A stretch of 64,000 bases of DNA from Hydrococcus rivularis NIES-593. GTDB taxonomy: Bacteria > Cyanobacteriota > Cyanobacteriia > Cyanobacteriales > Microcystaceae. Each line of letters starts with the position of its first letter. Position 1 is the stretch's first letter. The DNA lies in the NCBI RefSeq assembly GCF_001904635.1, contig NZ_MRCB01000016.1:43446-107445 (forward strand). The letters are read 5' to 3'. Positions 17,830 through 25,993 of this stretch are shown here, piece by piece. The position numbers and the translations under genes are program-made. The notes beneath the pieces are model-generated. The model was given only the letters and a program-made list of their open reading frames with translations, ran no database searches and was not told the DNA's origin.

Positions 17830-19503
17830 TTAGCGAGGATTTCGTTCATAGAGACTGAGATTAAAACGATCTAGCTCCCAAGTTCCAAAAAGCTGTTGAG
17901 TTTTTTTGAGCTGAAATTGACCGTCTAGGACTTGTCGAAGTTGTTTTTTTTCTTCTGTGGTACTCGATTCTCCCCAAACGGGTCTAGCGCTGTCTAACCA
18001 AAGAATCCGTTGATAGCGATCGCGATCGGGGGCAAGAGTTTTTTGTAGTACTGGGGCAAGTTCGTCGGATGGTCGAGCGAGCAGCATTACTGAAGAAGTA
18101 GGTGGCAGGTAATAGGCTAGGCGCAGCACGTGACCCCAGGCAGTAGAATTCATGACAATTAAAGTTGTCGCTTTTTGGTTCTGTTCAATTATGTCTGCTA
18201 TTTGGTGAAACATCCAGCGATTTCTGAGGCTAAAGTCGCTGGCACTAATACTCAAATACAATAGCAGCAAGGCGATCGCGGCTAGTTTTCGCCATTTTCG
18301 GGCGGCTTTCTCGATCCAAACCGTTAATAAGAATAAACAACCAGGAAGAATAAAAATAACCGATCGCCCCCAACCAAAGCCAAGGGTAAACTTTCCCGTC
18401 GCAACGTCCATCCCCAGCATTAATAACAGAGGAACGATGCCTAGCATCAAAGCAATTCCTAATATTTGACGCTGCTGGCGCTGCCAAAGATCTAGGCTAC
18501 AAGCAAACAAGATTGCGATCGCGCCTATCCCCGCGATTGTGGCTAGGGTAGGAGGTAAAATACTCACCCAATCTCCTAAAATTAGGTGAGTTCCTAGAGT
18601 TCTAGCAAAATCCTGTAGGTGTTGCGGGGTCGTTTCTAGCCAGCCGCTAGCTGTCTCAAATCTTTCTAAATCTGCATTGCGTAACTGCTGTCGCGTTCCC
18701 CACCACACCCAAGGAATATTAATGAGAACGCCCCCTACAAAACATAATGTGTATTGCCACCATTGCCGTCTGTCTAACAACAGCACTAAGGCAGCTAGCA
18801 CGATTAACAGGCAAGCAAAGTAATAAAAAGTCATTAAGCCAGCCGCGATCGCGCCGATTAAAATTACACTCCAGAACCATTTGGACTTCAAGATTTTTGA
18901 TTCTGTTTGCGGGGATCGATTTGGGTTATTGAGGTAAATTAATTCAAATAATGCCCACGTCGTTAAAATTACCCAAAAAACGAGCGAACCATACATCCGT
19001 ACGTTCAAGGAATGGAATAGATAATAAGGATTTAATCCCAAAAGTGCTGCCAAGAGAAGCCCCCCGCGATATCCTAACAGACAGCGACCCAAACCATAAG
19101 CGCTACCGATTGCCCCAATACTAAAGGTGGCGACTAAACTTCGCATGGCAGCTTCTGAATTGCCAAACAATCGCAGCCACAGATGTTGTCCGATAAAAAA
19201 TAAAGGTGGATGGGGTTCTTTTACTAAACCCTTGAGCAGTTTTTCTCCTGTTGCTAAAATGTCGCCGAGTCCTTTTTCGGATGGCAGATTCAGTGCCCCA
19301 AGGTATTGAGCCAAGACGACTGGCGTATCGTCGGGATGTTTGTATAAACCTTTTTGTCCTGTAGAAAGAAGCAAGGATAAAACTTCGTCATACCAGAATT
19401 CGCGGCTTCCTAGATTAATAATTCTGATGATAACGGCAATGGCGATCGCAACTAATAAGAGTAACTCTACAGAAAAGTGTTTTAGGATTTTAGGCATAGG
19501 CAA
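17830..19503 (-). CDS. GT-C membrane glycosyltransferase (GT39/ArnT-like)
   Basis: A 557-residue protein with about ten membrane helices. The first lumenal loop has the GT-C acidic motif FWYDEVLSL (Asp39, Glu40), the donor/acceptor site of polyprenyl-phosphate-sugar-dependent transferases. A second conserved feature is the EPHPPLFFIGQHLWLRLFGNSE block near 116-137, here noted by its ends. The C-terminal 120 residues are soluble. It should add a sugar to protein or glycan on the outer face of the membrane, with the GT2-GtrA protein just downstream making the lipid-linked donor. Two ATG codons begin the frame (19503, 19497). Confidence 0.85.
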   Translation of the reverse strand: MPMPKILKHFSVELLLLVAIAIAVIIRIINLGSREFWYDEVLSLLLSTGQKGLYKHPDDTPVVLAQYLGALNLPSEKGLGDILATGEKLLKGLVKEPHPPLFFIGQHLWLRLFGNSEAAMRSLVATFSIGAIGSAYGLGRCLLGYRGGLLLAALLGLNPYYLFHSLNVRMYGSLVFWVILTTWALFELIYLNNPNRSPQTESKILKSKWFWSVILIGAIAAGLMTFYYFACLLIVLAALVLLLDRRQWWQYTLCFVGGVLINIPWVWWGTRQQLRNADLERFETASGWLETTPQHLQDFARTLGTHLILGDWVSILPPTLATIAGIGAIAILFACSLDLWQRQQRQILGIALMLGIVPLLLMLGMDVATGKFTLGFGWGRSVIFILPGCLFLLTVWIEKAARKWRKLAAIALLLLYLSISASDFSLRNRWMFHQIADIIEQNQKATTLIVMNSTAWGHVLRLAYYLPPTSSVMLLARPSDELAPVLQKTLAPDRDRYQRILWLDSARPVWGESSTTEEKKQLRQVLDGQFQLKKTQQLFGTWELDRFNLSLYERNPR

Positions 19504-19558
19504 GCCTCATCTCGTCATGCGATGAAAGGATTTTGGATTTTGGATTTTGGATTGGTTA

Positions 19559-19627
19559 GTAGGGGCGGGTTTTTTGCAGTAAGTGTTGGTAAATCTCTAG
19601 GATTTTTAGATAAACTCGCCCGTACAG
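19559..19627. repeat. Dispersed hairpin repeat D, long copy
   Basis: Begins AGGGGCGGGTTTTTTGCAG and ends AAACTCGCCCGTACAG, so the two ends are inverted. It is preceded by a heptamer run (GGATTTT repeated three times, about 19528-19555) and followed by C/T-rich simple sequence. It lies in the gap between the divergent GT39-like and the short GT-C-like genes. Confidence 0.65.
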
Positions 19628-19733
19628 TGGATAGTAGTTAATTGTCTCTCCAGTCTCCCCTTCTCCCCGCACCTCCCACACTTCCGGTTCTCCCCCTCTC
19701 CCATTTAGAGAGATTTAATACATCACTAACCTT

Positions 19734-20438
19734 ATGACACAAGCACCAAAGAAGGGTTCGTTTGCAGTCTTGTCTAGAATAGTTAGATTTTCTCCTCATT
19801 CGCCAGTTCCACGCTATTTAGTTGAAGGAGGAATTCTTCTACTTTTAGCTTTAGCAACTGCGATCGTCAACTGGAAGATGATTCGCGATGGCATCAATGG
19901 CATGGCAGATTTAAAATGGCATATTCCCTGGCTGCAACATTTTTCTAAACAACTTGCCGAAGGGATTTGGTATCCTCGCTGGCTAGCAGGCACTAACTAC
20001 GGGTATGGCAGCCCCACATTTGTCTTCTATGCGCCCCTAGTTTACTACATTGGTTCGTTGCTTAAATTCAGCGGCTTCAATACTGAAAATACGATTATTG
20101 CTTTATTTTCTTTGGCAATTTTTTTATCGGGTTTAAATTGTTATTACTATCGAAGATTTGAGGCAATAGCCAAAGAGCCTTCAACTATTAGGATACAAAC
20201 TTATTATTATCCTGCTTGGCATTTATATTTAAATCAAAAATCTCATCCAATTGCAATGGCTAACGATGGAACGATGGAACTGAAATTAGAGCCAGGTTCT
20301 CATGAAGTAGAATTGCGCTATCAATGGACTCCTGCGTTTATTGCAGGCATGATTTTAAGTTTTTTGAGTGCTACGGCCTTAGTTTTTTTATGGATTAAAA
20401 GTTCAACAATTCAAATCGATAACATGAGGGTTGAATGA
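19734..20438 (+). CDS. Internally deleted PTPS-related/GT-C membrane protein
   Basis: A 234-residue product that aligns by eye with both ends of the 632-residue protein at 24026-25924 but lacks its middle. Residues 50-145 match the N-terminal block (DLKWHIPWLQHFSKQ, YPRWLAGTNYGYGSPTFVFY, IFLSGLNCYYY), then from about 148 the sequence jumps to the C-terminal block (TYYYPAWHLYL, LEPGSHEVELRY, a final membrane helix). About 400 residues with most membrane helices are missing, with the frame kept. It may be a decaying gene or a reduced protein; I favour decay. The start ATG has no strong ribosome site. Confidence 0.7.
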   Translation: MTQAPKKGSFAVLSRIVRFSPHSPVPRYLVEGGILLLLALATAIVNWKMIRDGINGMADLKWHIPWLQHFSKQLAEGIWYPRWLAGTNYGYGSPTFVFYAPLVYYIGSLLKFSGFNTENTIIALFSLAIFLSGLNCYYYRRFEAIAKEPSTIRIQTYYYPAWHLYLNQKSHPIAMANDGTMELKLEPGSHEVELRYQWTPAFIAGMILSFLSATALVFLWIKSSTIQIDNMRVE

Positions 20439-20458
20439 GTATTCATCATAAATTGTAG

Positions 20459-20477
20459 TGCGGGCATTCTGCCCGCA
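20459..20477. terminator. Hairpin between convergent genes
   Basis: TGCGGGCA, loop TTC, TGCCCGCA: a perfect 8-bp stem placed between the convergent ends at 20438 and 20492. No T run follows on either side, so it may be a dispersed hairpin repeat serving as a weak bidirectional terminator. Confidence 0.5.
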
Positions 20478-20491
20478 AGCGATCGATCTTG

Positions 20492-21268
20492 CTAGAGACT
20501 GAGAACCCTAATGATCGTTCCCTGTTTGGGAATATTCCCAGAATTGAGAGTAAGTTTGTTGCTATTAATTTTGCTGATATTCATCCCCTCGACTAGCTTT
20601 AAAAATTCATCTACAGGAACTAAATCACAGGCGTTTTTATCGGCAGCAGCCGTCAGATATTGCGTGGGAATCATAATTTTAGGGTTGAGGGATTCCATTG
20701 CCTGCTTAGCTTCTTGGGGATTGTAAGCCTTGGGACCGCCACCAACGGGAATGAGAGCGAGATCGGGATTGCCCATGAGAATTCGCTGTTCTATCTCAAT
20801 GGGAGCCGCTGCACCGCCCAAATGTAGAATCCTAATACCGCCTTGATTCCAACGCCAAGCTACGTTGTTCCCAAAACGCCGTCCCCCCTCGCGATCGTGA
20901 GCGATGCTAATTCCTTGAAACCTGATGCCGCCAATCTCGTAAACACCTGGTTCGTAGAGTACTTTAGGATTTCCCGGCAATCCTTCAGCCGCCCCTTCAT
21001 CCCAAAGCAGGCTGCTGACGAGAACCAGATCGGCTTGGACTTTGGGAGGGCGATAGCCAGCCGTACAGCCGATCGCGCGAAAGGGATTGACTAAAATCCG
21101 CCTCCCGCCTCCGGTAAATAAAAAACACGTATGTCCTAAGTATTGTACCGTAAGCGAACCGCCGCTTTGAGCTTGTGCGCGATCGCTCCCCCACCCCGAA
21201 ACCCAAGCGGAACTGCTTGCTGCCAGTAAACTTGCTCCAGCGTAACGGATTAACTGTCGCCGTCTCAT
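20492..21268 (-). CDS. Tat-exported metallo-beta-lactamase-fold protein lacking the metal motif
   Basis: A 258-residue protein with a twin-arginine signal: RRRQLIRYAG at 2-11, a hydrophobic stretch, and a cleavage site near AQAQ (31-34). The mature part resembles UlaG-like MBL-fold hydrolases: strand LTVQYLGHTCFLF, then ILVNPF, then ADLVLVSS, later ISIAHDREGG and ILHLGG, and DLALIPVGGG. Where active members have HxHxDH after the fourth strand, this one reads SSLLWDEG (85-92), so two metal-binding histidines and the usual DH are gone. It may be a pseudoenzyme or bind something else outside the cytoplasm. Folding before export by Tat fits an MBL fold. Confidence 0.8.
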   Translation of the reverse strand: MRRRQLIRYAGASLLAASSSAWVSGWGSDRAQAQSGGSLTVQYLGHTCFLFTGGGRRILVNPFRAIGCTAGYRPPKVQADLVLVSSLLWDEGAAEGLPGNPKVLYEPGVYEIGGIRFQGISIAHDREGGRRFGNNVAWRWNQGGIRILHLGGAAAPIEIEQRILMGNPDLALIPVGGGPKAYNPQEAKQAMESLNPKIMIPTQYLTAAADKNACDLVPVDEFLKLVEGMNISKINSNKLTLNSGNIPKQGTIIRVLSL

Positions 21269-21338
21269 GGAAATTTATCCCTCTGTTGCTAGTTGTTAGT
21301 TAGAAGATCGCATCTTGCATCTTATCAGTAACAAATAC

Positions 21339-21929
21339 TTAATCTAGCGATTTGAGGAAATTTCGCAACAGTTGTTTGCCCGATTTGGTCAAAATACTTT
21401 CTGGATGGAATTGAACGCCTTGAATGTGGGGATAGTTTCGGTGGCGGAGTCCCATAACCGTTCCATCTTCAACCCACGCTGTAATTTCTAGCACCTCTGG
21501 CATCGTTTCGCGATCGACGACTAAACTGTGATAGCGAGTAGCCTGAAACGGATTGTCTAATCCTTGAAAAACGCCGACGTTTTGATGGTGAATCTCTGAC
21601 GTTTTGCCGTGCATTAAAACGGGTGCCGGAACGATTTTTCCTCCAAAGACTTGACCGATGCTTTGGTGTCCCAAGCAAACGCCTAATATTGGTACGGTTG
21701 CGCCGAGTTGTTCGATTACCGCTAGGGAAATTCCTGCATCCTTGGGATAGCCTGGACCTGGAGAGATGACGATCCCGTCGGGTTGAAGCTGACGTATGGT
21801 CTCGATATCAATGCGATCGTTGCGATAAACCTGAATATCTGAAGCGACTGGCAGTTCTTCGCCCAGTTCTCCCAAATATTGTACTAAGTTGTAGGTAAAA
21901 CTATCGTAGTTATCAATAACAAGAATCAA
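21339..21929 (-). CDS. trpG: Anthranilate/aminodeoxychorismate synthase glutaminase subunit
   Basis: A 196-residue class I glutamine amidotransferase that supplies ammonia for anthranilate (tryptophan) and probably also p-aminobenzoate (folate) synthesis. The catalytic triad is visible: Cys85 in GVCLGHQS, and His175/Glu177 in GVQFHPES. The N-terminus [20 protein letters not shown] is the classical TrpG/PabA start, but the initiation codon is TTG (21927-21929), with AAGG 12 bases upstream. TrpG and PabA cannot be told apart by these motifs, and one protein may serve both partners. It follows dgkA and ybeY on the same strand, a grouping seen in cyanobacteria. Confidence 0.92.
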   Translation of the reverse strand: MILVIDNYDSFTYNLVQYLGELGEELPVASDIQVYRNDRIDIETIRQLQPDGIVISPGPGYPKDAGISLAVIEQLGATVPILGVCLGHQSIGQVFGGKIVPAPVLMHGKTSEIHHQNVGVFQGLDNPFQATRYHSLVVDRETMPEVLEITAWVEDGTVMGLRHRNYPHIQGVQFHPESILTKSGKQLLRNFLKSLD

Positions 21930-21948
21930 TGCCGATCTGCCTTTCTGT

Positions 21949-21974
21949 TTTTACTTAGAACTTTTACTTAGAAC
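21949..21974. repeat. Perfect 13-bp tandem duplication at the dgkA stop
   Basis: TTTTACTTAGAAC occurs twice head to tail (21949-21961, 21962-21974). The second copy includes the TAA stop of dgkA (minus strand, 21968-21970), so the duplication sits in the dgkA-trpG spacer. Confidence 0.9.
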
Positions 21975-22504
21975 GTGCCGAGCTGGAAAATTAGGCTAAA
22001 TAGCGGTGGCAGTAGGATAAAACTGGCTACTAACAAAGCCGCCAGAGCAGAAATGAGAACCGCGCCAGCCGCGCAGTCTTTAGCAATTTTAGCAAGCTCG
22101 TGATACGATTGACCGACCGTCAGATCGACGACGGATTCGAGAGCGGTGTTTAATAGTTCTAGTACCATTACCAAGGCGCTGGTTAAAGTCACGATCGCCA
22201 TTTCTACTGGTGTAATCCTCAAAATCAGCCCCAGACTTATAGCTATCGTCGCGATCGCAGCATGAATGCGAAAGTTACGCTGAGTGACAAAGGCGTAGCT
22301 AACTCCTGCCCAAGCGTATCGAAAGCTAATCAGAAGATTCGGGGCAACTTGCCAAGCGAGTTCTCGCAGCGAAGAAGTTTTTAAGTTATAGCCACCCAAA
22401 GGAGATTTAATCATTTGCTTCTCCTTAATGGGAGCGGGAAAATAGATCGAGTCAAGTGCTTTGGCATTGGTCGATTGAGTCATTTGTAAATTATTTGCTT
22501 TCAT
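21968..22504 (-). CDS. dgkA: Diacylglycerol/undecaprenol kinase, DgkA family
   Basis: A small membrane kinase that phosphorylates diacylglycerol or undecaprenol at the cytoplasmic membrane. The core (about residues 55-175) has three membrane helices and the family motif ELLNTALESVVDLTV, then HELAKIAKDCAAGAVLIS, with the conserved Glu and Lys-Asp residues. The N-terminal 50 residues are an extension not needed for the fold; ATG codons at residues 1, 8 and 31 are all possible starts, and a later start would give a more typical length. It lies between ybeY (72 bases upstream) and trpG, on the same strand. Confidence 0.9.
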   Translation of the reverse strand: MKANNLQMTQSTNAKALDSIYFPAPIKEKQMIKSPLGGYNLKTSSLRELAWQVAPNLLISFRYAWAGVSYAFVTQRNFRIHAAIATIAISLGLILRITPVEMAIVTLTSALVMVLELLNTALESVVDLTVGQSYHELAKIAKDCAAGAVLISALAALLVASFILLPPLFSLIFQLGTF

Positions 22505-22576
22505 AGAGATCGTTCGTTTTCAAACGATAAGATTTTCTTTAGATTTTGTTCTATTAAAATTATTAGCTTATCAGCA

Positions 22577-23098
22577 CTAAGACAAAATCCCGATTATTTT
22601 CAATAGCGTTTGCTGCTGGGAGAGCATGTTGGCAAGACTATCTTCATCAGGATGATCCCAACCCAATAGATGGAGAAACCCATGAGAGGCTAACCAGGCA
22701 AGTTCTACACTTAGGGAATGTCCTTGTTGCTGTGCCTGTCGTTCGGCAGTTTCGATTGAAATAATAATATCTCCAAGGTATAAAGGCTCTAATTCGGAAA
22801 ATTCTGCTGGCAGTTTAGGAAAGTTTACCTCTAAACTCGCAAATGCCAATACATCTGTAGGTCGATCTTGCTGGCGATACTGAGCATTGAGCGTCTGGAT
22901 TTCTGCATCTGTGGTTAGACGAAGCGATAGTTCGTAGGTGTCTGCTTCTGGGAGTTCGGGACGCATGATTTCTAACCAAGTTTGAAACCAATTCGTCCAG
23001 GTGTCTGGGGAAATCGGGCAAGCTGTGGACGATTGCTCGAAAAAAACATCCTGCAAATTTACGTCAACTGCTACAGGGGATTTGAGAGAAGATGCCAT
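22577..23098 (-). CDS. ybeY: Endoribonuclease YbeY, rRNA maturation factor
   Basis: A 173-residue single-metal RNase needed for 16S rRNA 3' end processing and ribosome quality control. The zinc site is intact: SHGFLHLLGWDHPDED gives His139, His143 and His149. The TDVLAFA strand (81-87) and the YLGDIIISIETA block (107-118) are also family signatures. It carries a 25-residue N-terminal extension. It leads the dgkA-trpG run and is followed upstream by a repeat-rich gap and the DUF3285 gene. Confidence 0.95.
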   Translation of the reverse strand: MASSLKSPVAVDVNLQDVFFEQSSTACPISPDTWTNWFQTWLEIMRPELPEADTYELSLRLTTDAEIQTLNAQYRQQDRPTDVLAFASLEVNFPKLPAEFSELEPLYLGDIIISIETAERQAQQQGHSLSVELAWLASHGFLHLLGWDHPDEDSLANMLSQQQTLLKIIGILS

Positions 23099-23107
23099 AT
23101 CAGTTAT

Positions 23108-23195
23108 CAGTTATCAGTAGAGGCGGGTTAATTGTAAAAACGAGCGCCTTGTTGCATAACCCACCGACTAAACCCGCCCGTACAGTTATCAGTAG
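23108..23195. repeat. Dispersed hairpin repeat D flanked by 13-bp direct repeats
   Basis: An element starting AGGCGGGTTAATTG and ending AAACCCGCCCGTA is flanked on both sides by CAGTTATCAGTAG (23108-23120 and 23183-23195). The inner ends are inverted, as in the copy at 19559. The flanking direct repeats could mark an insertion, though CAGTTATCAG-type sequence is also simple repeat here (CAGTTAT is tandem at 23101). Confidence 0.65.
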
Positions 23196-23233
23196 TAAAG
23201 ATTAACTAAATTACTGACACTGTAAAGAGGAGA

Positions 23234-23431
23234 TTAGCGAGTTAAGTAGGACATGCCGATCACAAAGGCTAGTAAACCGACGGTAGTCAGGAAAAAGTGT
23301 TTCAATGAAATTCCTTTTTTGCGTACCATGTTACGCATAGCGAGTTTGACGTAACTGGGTTCTGGTTCGGTTTGAGCTGTTTTGAGAGTTGGTGCTTCTG
23401 ACGTTTGAGTAGATGTGGAGGAATCACTCAT
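23234..23431 (-). CDS. DUF3285 family small membrane protein
   Basis: A 65-residue protein with a Ser/Thr/Glu-rich N-terminal half and the family signature YVKLAMRNMVRKKGISLKHF followed by one membrane helix (FLTTVGLLAFVIGMSYL) at the C-terminus. This family is restricted to cyanobacteria and relatives and has no known function. It is placed upstream of ybeY on the same strand, a neighbourhood I expect in many cyanobacteria. Topology should leave the N-terminus in the cytoplasm. Confidence 0.85.
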   Translation of the reverse strand: MSDSSTSTQTSEAPTLKTAQTEPEPSYVKLAMRNMVRKKGISLKHFFLTTVGLLAFVIGMSYLTR

Positions 23432-23670
23432 AGGATTTTGGATTTCAGAAAGTTACTAGAGTTATTAGTGCGATCGCTGCATTTAATGTAACAGTTTATT
23501 GCTAAAAATCAAGCAAGTCGATGATAAATTAAGTACGAAGTCAGTCGAGGCGATCGCACCTCAAGCAATCTCTTTTTTTATAGTATTCCCAGTTTGTCTA
23601 TATTTGTTTCTTTCTTAGGATAGGTAGTTTTTAGGTTGCCCTACTTTATACCCTATCGTGCCCTAATGCG

Positions 23671-23706
23671 GTGAGAGCATCTCGAACGCGAACGGGATGC
23701 TCGCAC
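23671..23706. repeat. Hairpin repeat in a 594-base non-coding gap
   Basis: GTGAGAGCATC and GATGCTCGCAC form the two arms of a hairpin around TCGAACGCGAACGG. Such GAGCATC/GATGCTC hairpins are dispersed in many cyanobacterial genomes. The rest of 23432-24025 shows only AT-rich sequence and one doubtful frame. Confidence 0.5.
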
Positions 23707-23770
23707 ACAGATAGATATAGACTACTCCACAATTAGCTTTGTTGCGCTCTCTAAAACTTAGAGAGAAACT

Positions 23771-24022
23771 ATGGAATCTTGGCTATGTCAGCCATGCATT
23801 GGAAAATTATTTTGCATCTACACAACATTGAAGATAATATTTCGATATTGGTTTTTACTGCAAGCTGACAAACAAATACTTTTATCTCCTCTCGTAGAAG
23901 CTCCCATTCTTATCGATCGAGCTTACTTGAGTAGTTCTTTTATTTTAAAAAAACACTTTGCCTTGCTCCAGATTGACATTCAATTCCAACTAAACCGTCA
24001 AAAGAAGCGAGAAATTGTCTAA
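23771..24022 (+). CDS. Doubtful small frame before the PTPS-related gene
   Basis: An 83-codon frame starting MESWLCQPCIGK and ending three bases before the next gene. The close spacing is the only support. The composition (Leu/Ile/Phe-rich with scattered Cys and no clear helix or domain) is what AT-rich non-coding DNA gives, and no family is recognised. Treat as probably not a gene. Confidence 0.2.
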   Translation: MESWLCQPCIGKLFCIYTTLKIIFRYWFLLQADKQILLSPLVEAPILIDRAYLSSSFILKKHFALLQIDIQFQLNRQKKREIV

Positions 24023-24025
24023 ATC

Positions 24026-25924
24026 ATGTTGATGAGTCAAGAAAAATCTATCTGTTGGCTACATATTTTTTCTATTGTTGGGATAGGGTTAATTTTAACT
24101 ACCCCAATAGTCATTAATGGTTGCCTCCTTGCCCACGATCTCCAACATCATTTAATCTATGTTAAATCTTTTTCAGAACAATTTTGGAAGGGAGATTTTT
24201 ATCCTCGTTGGCTTCAAAATCTGAATGCTGGTTTAGGAAGTCCAACTTTTTTCTTTTATGCACCTATTCCTTATTACTTCACCAGTTTATTTTACTCTCT
24301 ATTTACTCATAACCAATCAAGTTGTAATGAGCTTGGGTTATCCAGTTCGCTTGCTCTGATAGCTTCTGGACTAACTGCTTACTTTTGGCTTAAAGAAATT
24401 ACCCCTAAAAACTCTGCACTGATTGCTTCAATTCTTTATATGGCTTGGCCATACCATTTAGCTGTCGATCTTTATCGGCGCTTTGCTTTTGCAGAATATT
24501 GGTCTTTTGTGTGGCTACCTTTAATCTTGTACTTTAGTAGAAAAATAGTTAGAGGTTCGAGAATTAATATTATTGGATTAGCACTCAGCTTTTCTTTACT
24601 AGCTCTGACTCATCTTCCAAGTTTTATAATTTTCTTTCCTGTTCCAATTGGATATGCGTTATTACTAGCGAATCGAAATCAATGGAAAATAGTCATCTCA
24701 CGTTTAGTTTTAGCAGTAATCATTATGGTTGGTCTGTCTGCAATTTATTGGTTGCCAGCAATGACGACTCAAGAATCGATTTCGATGGATGCTATCTTAA
24801 CCAGGGAGTTTGATTACGAAAATAACTTTCTCTTTACAGGTCCCAAATTTGCTCACAAGAGAATTGTTTGGCAATATTTGGAAATCTTAACGGTGCTTAC
24901 TGGAGGATTAGCTTTTAGTGCTTGGAAAATTTCTGGTCAAGGTTTGGAAGTAACTTCTAGACGTGAGAGTAATTATTGGATGGTTATCGCGATGATTGCT
25001 CTTTTTATGACGCTTCCCTTAAGTAAATTTGTATGGGATGCATTACCAGCAGTACAAAGAATTCAGTTCCCTTGGCGTTTTAATACTGTTTTGACAGTTG
25101 CTATTGTTGGACTTTTAGCATTAGCTATTTCTCGGTTAAAAATCAGCTCTAACTCTTTCAACACAAAGACATTATTTTTATCAATAGTTTATCTGACAGC
25201 TATCATTTTTATACTAATGATTATCCAGATGCTTCCTCTTCAGAAACAAATTGTTTTTTGGGGGAGTAGAAATACAGTACTAGCTATCTCTTTAATTGCC
25301 TTTTTCTTACTAGGAATTTCTTATATTCAAACTCCCATTAATTTTTCCAAGCACAAATTTTTAGTGGTTGGATTGGTACTAATGATAAGCCTATTTTTGG
25401 CTAGTGTTTTCCATTATCGCGACCATATATTTGTTGATAGACTAGATGATAGCTCTGTCTCTAAAATTTTAGAGGTTAGTAAGGCTGCTAACGAACATCG
25501 TCCTCGATGGGTTCCAAAGGATATATTTAATGAGAAAGACCTTAGCAGATTAGGTGAAAATTTTTCTAAAATACACATCGATGCGGGACAGGCAGACTTT
25601 TTAATCGAGAAATGGCAACCCAGGAATATTGTTTTGCAAGTCAATGCGATAACAGCTACTCGCTTAACTGTCGGTCAATTCTACTATCCAGGATGGACTG
25701 CCAGACTCAAAGAGCGATCGCAGATTCTTCCCGTACATTTTTCAAAATTAGGTTTATTACAAATCTCGGTACCTGCCGGAAAGCATCAGGTTTCAGTAAC
25801 TTTAGATGCGGGAGTAGAGGAACGTGTTGGTCAAATAATCAGTGCTATTTCAGCTACGATAGCTCTATTTTTATCCGTTGCCTTTTTTCTCCCTTTTGAG
25901 TTTAGCTGCCTCAGAAATAGATAA
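24026..25924 (+). CDS. PTPS-related domain polytopic membrane protein (GT-C-like)
   Basis: A 632-residue membrane protein with about twelve helices. The first loop carries HDLQHHLIYVKSFSEQ and the block YPRWLQNLNAGLGSPTFFFY, the signature of the family annotated as 6-pyruvoyl-tetrahydropterin-synthase-related membrane proteins; despite the name these look like GT-C transferases or polysaccharide enzymes and make no pterin. The C-terminus is a beta-rich extracytoplasmic domain (QFYYPGWTARL, VPAGKHQVSV) followed by a last helix. A shortened relative lies 4 kb away at 19734-20438. Two ATG starts (24026, 24032) are possible. Base composition is more AT-rich than that of neighbouring housekeeping genes. 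Confidence 0.8.
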   Translation: MLMSQEKSICWLHIFSIVGIGLILTTPIVINGCLLAHDLQHHLIYVKSFSEQFWKGDFYPRWLQNLNAGLGSPTFFFYAPIPYYFTSLFYSLFTHNQSSCNELGLSSSLALIASGLTAYFWLKEITPKNSALIASILYMAWPYHLAVDLYRRFAFAEYWSFVWLPLILYFSRKIVRGSRINIIGLALSFSLLALTHLPSFIIFFPVPIGYALLLANRNQWKIVISRLVLAVIIMVGLSAIYWLPAMTTQESISMDAILTREFDYENNFLFTGPKFAHKRIVWQYLEILTVLTGGLAFSAWKISGQGLEVTSRRESNYWMVIAMIALFMTLPLSKFVWDALPAVQRIQFPWRFNTVLTVAIVGLLALAISRLKISSNSFNTKTLFLSIVYLTAIIFILMIIQMLPLQKQIVFWGSRNTVLAISLIAFFLLGISYIQTPINFSKHKFLVVGLVLMISLFLASVFHYRDHIFVDRLDDSSVSKILEVSKAANEHRPRWVPKDIFNEKDLSRLGENFSKIHIDAGQADFLIEKWQPRNIVLQVNAITATRLTVGQFYYPGWTARLKERSQILPVHFSKLGLLQISVPAGKHQVSVTLDAGVEERVGQIISAISATIALFLSVAFFLPFEFSCLRNR

Positions 25925-25965
25925 ATTGCTCATAAAGTCATCATAACTATGTTTATGAGCAATTT
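25923..25965. terminator. Bidirectional terminator between convergent genes
   Basis: AAATTGCTCATAAA (25923-25936) and its exact complement TTTATGAGCAATTT (25952-25965) give a 14-bp stem with a 15-base loop, placed between the stop codons at 25924 and 25994. A-rich and T-rich ends suit termination in both directions. Confidence 0.75.
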
Positions 25966-25993
25966 GAGAAAGGATTAGCTAAAATTTTCGGGA

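Noticed and set aside
23771..24022. Small frame as a genuine leader gene of the PTPS-related protein
   Set aside because: Only its position supports it; composition is that of AT-rich spacer DNA. Kept in the feature list at low confidence.
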